Positions 59,501 through 64,000 of a DNA stretch of 64,000 nucleotides are shown here, piece after piece. This DNA is from Pocillopora verrucosa (taxonomy: Eukaryota > Cnidaria > Anthozoa > Scleractinia > Pocilloporidae), in NCBI RefSeq assembly GCF_036669915.1, contig NC_089323.1:19263804-19327803 (forward strand), written 5' to 3'. A program made the position numbers and the translations under genes. Numbering within the stretch: position 1 is the first letter of the stretch; every line of letters starts with the position of its first letter. The notes under the pieces are model-generated. The model was not told the DNA's origin and did no database searches. It saw only the letters and a list, made by a program, of their open reading frames with translations.

Positions 59501-60991
59501 CTAGTAGCGTCTCTCAATGCATAGACTGTAAGGCTTGGGACATAAACTGGCACCAAAGATTCCTTCCAAATCCGGGGCCTTTGAGTCGTGTGGAACACTA
59601 AAGCGAAACTTGTGTAATAAGTGAGAAATAAACAGGAAAAGTTGAATTTTCCCGAGTGATTCGGCCAGACACACGCGTCGTCCGGCCGAAAAGGGCAGAT
59701 AACTTAGAGTTCCAGGGCAAATAAGTTTGCCATCGTCATCTAGAAAACGTGAAGGATCAAATACATGTGGCTTGTCCCATTCCCTTTCATCGTGATGCAT
59801 AGCCCAGACATTGAAGAGCACAATTGTGTTCTGAGGAATGTCAAATCCATTGAGATTCGTATCAGTTGTTGTTGAATGTGGGAACAGTAACGGGACCAGA
59901 GAACTGTAACGCAACACCTCATATATGGTAGCCTCCAAATATGGCAAGTTTGGCTTATCTGACATTTCTGGCAGGCGCTCCCTCCCTATTACGTCATCCA
60001 ATTCTTGATGGATTTTCTCTTGCACTTTAGGATTCAGAGCTAAATACGCAAGCGCCCACAGCACGCATGTGGAGGTGGTCTCTAGGCCTGCGCTGAAGAT
60101 ATCGTTCATGGTTAAAACCACGTGATCTTCGGATATTGGTAATGACCTTCCGGGATTTTCAGCATGAGACTCGTGCATGGCTTTAATTAAGGCATCAGTG
60201 AGGTCACGCGTCACGCAATCTTGATACGTGCTCTTATGCTCGTCAAACTTCCTCTGTAAGATGGTGTCGCGGTCTTTGACAGCCTGCTTGATGAGTGTTA
60301 CCCCCTTACTAGGAAAGTGGCGTAACCACGGAAAATAATCCACCAGATTTCCAGCTCTGAATCCTTGAACAAACTGCTCGTTGTAATGGAGAATGGTGTA
60401 GAACTCAGGATCATCCAAATCATAGCGCGAACCGAACACGAATGCGCAGATGATGTTTATCACAGCCAAGATGATGTCATGTTGAGGGTCGTGCGCGCGC
60501 CCTTCGACCGACTCAAACCGTTTGATAAGTTCGTTAATCTCCTGACATGCTTTCTCCTCAATGGGCTTGATACCTTGCCCAAACATTTTCAGCGCGGAAT
60601 GCGCTATTTTTCTCTGCAATTTCCATGTGGGGGTAAAGTCACTAAATGCAATGTCTTTGCCTCCTCGGGAAATGAGATCCGCCGTGTAAAGTCGCGGTCG
60701 GCCTGCAAAATCGTTGGCCTTCTTTACGAGTGCTTCACGAGCAACATCGATGGTGTTCACAACCACTATCCGATGAATCCCGACAGTAAGTCGAAATATC
60801 TTGCCGAACTTCTTTGCAAGTTTCGTTAGGCCAAGATGCGGTTTTGTTCCCATTTGAAGCATGTTGCCAATGATTGGGAGAGGAACTGGACCAGGAGGGA
60901 GTTTTGGGTTCTCCATTCGATGTGAAAGTACACTGTATAAGAGGGCAGCGGTTATGACCAGCGCTGCAAGAACTATTAACTCCAACGCCAT
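59501..60991 (-). CDS. Cytochrome P450, CYP2 clan (CYP17/CYP1-like), microsomal, intronless
   Basis: Heme-thiolate monooxygenase anchored in the endoplasmic reticulum. Single open frame of 496 residues, typical length. An N-terminal anchor helix (about 3-23) is followed by the hinge LPPGPVPLPIIGN. WKLQRKIAHSAL is the C-helix WxxxR. The I-helix has the oxygen-activation motif AGLETTS. EVLR is the K-helix ExxR. FDPSRF stands at the PERF position. FSAGRRVCLAE is the heme-binding FxxGxRxC with Cys441 as proximal ligand. All catalytic elements are intact, so it should be active. The sequence is most like vertebrate CYP17/CYP1/CYP2 enzymes, but the cnidarian radiation is separate and the substrate (steroid, fatty acid or xenobiotic) cannot be told. 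The start is the first Met and gives a proper membrane anchor. Confidence 0.95.
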   Translation of the reverse strand: MALELIVLAALVITAALLYSVLSHRMENPKLPPGPVPLPIIGNMLQMGTKPHLGLTKLAKKFGKIFRLTVGIHRIVVVNTIDVAREALVKKANDFAGRPRLYTADLISRGGKDIAFSDFTPTWKLQRKIAHSALKMFGQGIKPIEEKACQEINELIKRFESVEGRAHDPQHDIILAVINIICAFVFGSRYDLDDPEFYTILHYNEQFVQGFRAGNLVDYFPWLRHFPSKGVTLIKQAVKDRDTILQRKFDEHKSTYQDCVTRDLTDALIKAMHESHAENPGRSLPISEDHVVLTMNDIFSAGLETTSTCVLWALAYLALNPKVQEKIHQELDDVIGRERLPEMSDKPNLPYLEATIYEVLRYSSLVPLLFPHSTTTDTNLNGFDIPQNTIVLFNVWAMHHDEREWDKPHVFDPSRFLDDDGKLICPGTLSYLPFSAGRRVCLAESLGKIQLFLFISHLLHKFRFSVPHDSKAPDLEGIFGASLCPKPYSLCIERRY

Positions 60992-63900
60992 ATTTCTGCT
61001 CGGTTTATCTATGAAAGATAAACAGGGACCATTAAGTTAACAATTCAAAGGTTCTCTTTGGAGAAATGGCTTTTGAACATGAGAACGGGAAAACTGTAAA
61101 ACCTTTGTATTAGAGGACTCACGTGTCAGAAACTTGCCCCCTGCTATGCAAAATGATTTGGCCAAAGCTGACAGCTCAATGAACCGCTTAGTCAAAGGTA
61201 AATAACAAATGAATACTTCACAAAGAGGGTACGTGGTTTAATTCTAACGTCCTTACAGGTCGAATAAAACAATTGCGCCATATTTCGGATAACACTTGTC
61301 ACTCGTTAAAGTGGTTGAATACTATACTTATGTAAGTGTTAAGCCTCACAAAGCAACCCCATAGACCCACCCTTCCACAGTACACCACTTAAAAGACCTT
61401 CGCGTAGCCTCGAACTCTTTATTTTTACATTCCTGCGATTGCAAACTCTTCCATATGCTTAGGAATGCGCTAAAATGATTACTGTTTTTTTCGACGACTG
61501 AGAAAATGTTCATTTGGTTTTGGTACAAAAATATCGCCTTTAAACATATGAATTGTCTGAATCTGTTTTTTGTGTCATTCGGCTACTTTTTCGAGCTACT
61601 GTTGAGCGCCATAAAGGAAAGTTAAAAATCTGCATGTATCGCGGAAAACTTTTTTTTCAATCAAAAAATACCTTCAAGACTCTTAGTATTTCTAAAAAGG
61701 CCCGGCACTGATTCAGACCGAGGGGTGGCGTCTCCAGATTGATTCACTGCGTAAGCAGAGACAAAATATGTCTGAGAATCACATCAACTGTTTTTGTTTG
61801 TGTGACACTGAATCAATCGCGCACAATCAGTGTTTTGAGCAGAACACAAGCCTTGTTCAAACAGATAAGGAAGCATAAGTTTACAGTAGTATTAGTACAG
61901 CTATCTATTTACAATACACAGTAATTACTGATCGGAATAAAGAATAAGACACTTGGCTAGTTATTCTAATTAAGAAAAACCGTCGCGCAATCGAGACAAT
62001 CAAATCAGATGTGGGTAAATCGTTTTCATGTATTCGGGGCGAAAACGAAAAGCAATGACAAACGAAAGATGCTTTGAGAAACAAGAGACTCACTGAGTTT
62101 GATTTAGAATCCTCCGCGCTGAAAATATCGATAGCCAGAAGCAGAAGTCCACGAGGTTTACACTAAACGACTGTGCGAGAAAACGGAGACTGACTCTGAC
62201 TACTCCCGCGGGCCGAATGGGTCGGGCGTGACGAGAGCAATTTGGTCAGTTTGTCTGGAGAAGAGCTTCAAGTTTCTTATGAAGAGTTTCAGCACACGAA
62301 AATCATATAAAACTCGCGGTTTAACTTTAACCTAGAAACCACTTTTTACCACAGATCTAAGTAAAACCTCCACTGCTTAGATAAAACTTATTTGCATGGA
62401 TTAGGCGCACAATAAAAGTACGCAGTCAATGATAAACAGACTCAAAACAGTACAATAGCCTAAAAGTAGATTATAAAGTGCTTTCTCCGAATATACAAGC
62501 CGAGCGCACTACTTTGCAAAGCTAATTAGACAACGGAACAAAGTACGCAGCTAAAGTACGTAAAAAAACCGTCAAGAAAGTGTCATAATTAATCCTCTGC
62601 ACACTGTTCAATGAATCTCGCCAGGCGATTAAGCCATTTCCTGGATCACTTCCTGAAAGACTCTATTTCGCTCAGCGTGCGCCTTGTTGTTCAATGACAA
62701 TATAACATTTGCGTTAATGTAATATTTGCCACCAATGAGCAACTGATATGTGATTTATGCATAACCGATCATGGATATAACAGATACACGTGAACAGACT
62801 CACAGTCTTTTGTAGTTGGATTTTATCAAGATTAAGACCGCGTGACAATCATTTATTGTGTCAAAGACAAAGCAACTCCACTAGATTCTACATCCCCTTG
62901 AGTCAAACAACGCTACGGGGTTCAAGCTTCAAGGAGCCCTACCCTCCCCTCCCAAGTGGTTGTGTCTATTATGTTCCCCAAAGCTTGATCTTTATACGAA
63001 CCGTAAGTCTTTGTTTTTCACTAAACACTGGAAAATCCGTTGGGCAATAATTAATAAACACCCCCTCAAAGCCACGGTGTATTACCTCCATGATGCCTAG
63101 TGTGTGTCTTAAAATCTCTTAACGTCTACAATTGCACCAAATCTAAATCATATGGAATTACTCTGTAATACTTTTTTTATCACAGCGGTTCTCATGTTTC
63201 TCTCATTACTAGAAAAGGATAAAACTTGACTTAAAGCCAAAAACTGTTGGAGCTGTTGATAAACGACCTCCGCGAAACCAGACCGGAATTTTCTAACAGA
63301 ACGCATTGAATCGTAAATTATATCACTAACGGAAAGTTTCCACCGCAAATAGATAGTTTCATGTTAATAAAACATTTATTAACGATGTGAAACATTTATT
63401 CAAAAAGTTCGAAATTTTGCGTTCATCTGCTGGCATCAAACCAATGGTTTTTTTCAGAGAATTGCCGTGATGAAAAGAGGTCTAGAGGGCCGGCCACTTT
63501 CATTTTTGCTCATCAAGAACCAGTCCAGGAAACTGAGGAACATCAAGACTTTTCGTATATTATAGAACATGAGCTAATGCTGACGGCTGACGAAGGGTTG
63601 ACGCAGGAAACGTTAGCTTTAGAAACTCTTTACGGTGGCCAATTTACATTGACAACTCAGTTGATGAAAACAAATTATCTTAAATTACCCCACACCGACG
63701 CCAGCATCACAGTTTCTATAGAAACTCCCTCCCTTTATTCATAAAAAATATCACCCATTATACAACTTTAAGTACTTATTACGCCTCAAGAACTTATATT
63801 TAGTAACATTTTGATAATTATGCACTCTAATGGTAGGTTTCATCAGTCATTATAACAATGTTGTTATTATCCTGACCACAGAGTGTCGAAATAATGGGGT

Positions 63901-64000
63901 CAGTGGTTCTCTATTGTCAGACCTAGTTCCGTTACGTAATGACTTCGTCGATACTTTGAGTCTTTGAATAACTGGCTCAGTGGATGATATTCGCTGCTAG
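60992..64000. other. Upstream flank of the P450 and intergenic DNA
   Basis: No gene recognised. A dispersed repeat lies at 63585-63720. Open frames at 61346-61528, 61905-62093, 62790-63050 and 63148-63348 are short and without recognised motifs. Confidence 0.5.
63585..63720 (+). repeat. Copy of the 'caactcagttgat' dispersed repeat
   Basis: Contains gaaacgttagctttagaaac, tctttacggtggccaattta, cattgacaactcagttgatg, accccacaccgacgccagc and ctatagaaactccctccct, in the same order as the copy at 44411-44600. Confidence 0.7.

Noticed and set aside
60365-60829. 154-codon plus-strand frame
   Set aside because: It lies wholly antisense to the P450 coding sequence and has no motif of its own.

Overview
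The window is nuclear DNA from an animal, most likely an anthozoan cnidarian and probably a stony coral. Four things point that way: AT-rich split genes with GT-AG introns, a small secreted ShK-fold peptide gene, an intronless otopetrin and an intronless P450, and many short dispersed or palindromic repeats of a kind I associate with coral genomes. The species call is inference. The gene content and splice sites are read directly from the sequence.

Left part (0.2-17 kb). A pentameric ligand-gated ion channel gene runs leftward off the window edge. Six exons were rebuilt, from signal peptide to loop C region, and both cysteines of the signature Cys-loop are replaced. A two-exon ShK-domain secreted peptide gene follows at 6.0-7.9 kb on the plus strand. 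PLGRKT (minus, 9.5-12.0 kb) and BRX1 (plus, 12.1-17.2 kb) then sit head to head around a very short shared promoter. PLGRKT lacks the C-terminal lysine that gives the family its name. BRX1 carries an extra in-frame 96-bp exon.

Middle part (17-47 kb). After about 5 kb with no recognised gene comes a complete 17-exon LDL-receptor/VLDL-receptor-like gene (22.7-36.0 kb, plus). It encodes eight LDLa modules, two Ca-binding EGF modules, a YWTD propeller, a third EGF, a Ser/Thr-rich stalk, one membrane helix and a tail with a variant FxNPxY signal. Downstream are a long presumed 3' UTR, several TTAACCCTTT-type elements, and a 6.3-kb low-complexity tract with GTC repeated about every four bases, always on the same strand.

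Right part (47-64 kb). All coding loci here are single-exon: an otopetrin proton channel (minus), an orphan basic 348-aa ORF (plus), a decayed LicD/fukutin-like gene (plus) and a CYP2-clan cytochrome P450 (minus). The rest is intergenic DNA with repeat fragments.

The genes do not form an operon or one pathway. The most unusual items are the cysteine-less Cys-loop receptor, the PLGRKT without its terminal lysine, the extra BRX1 exon, the orphan ORF, the intronless block and the 6-kb GTCN tract. No CRISPR array, rRNA, convincing tRNA or autonomous transposon gene was seen.
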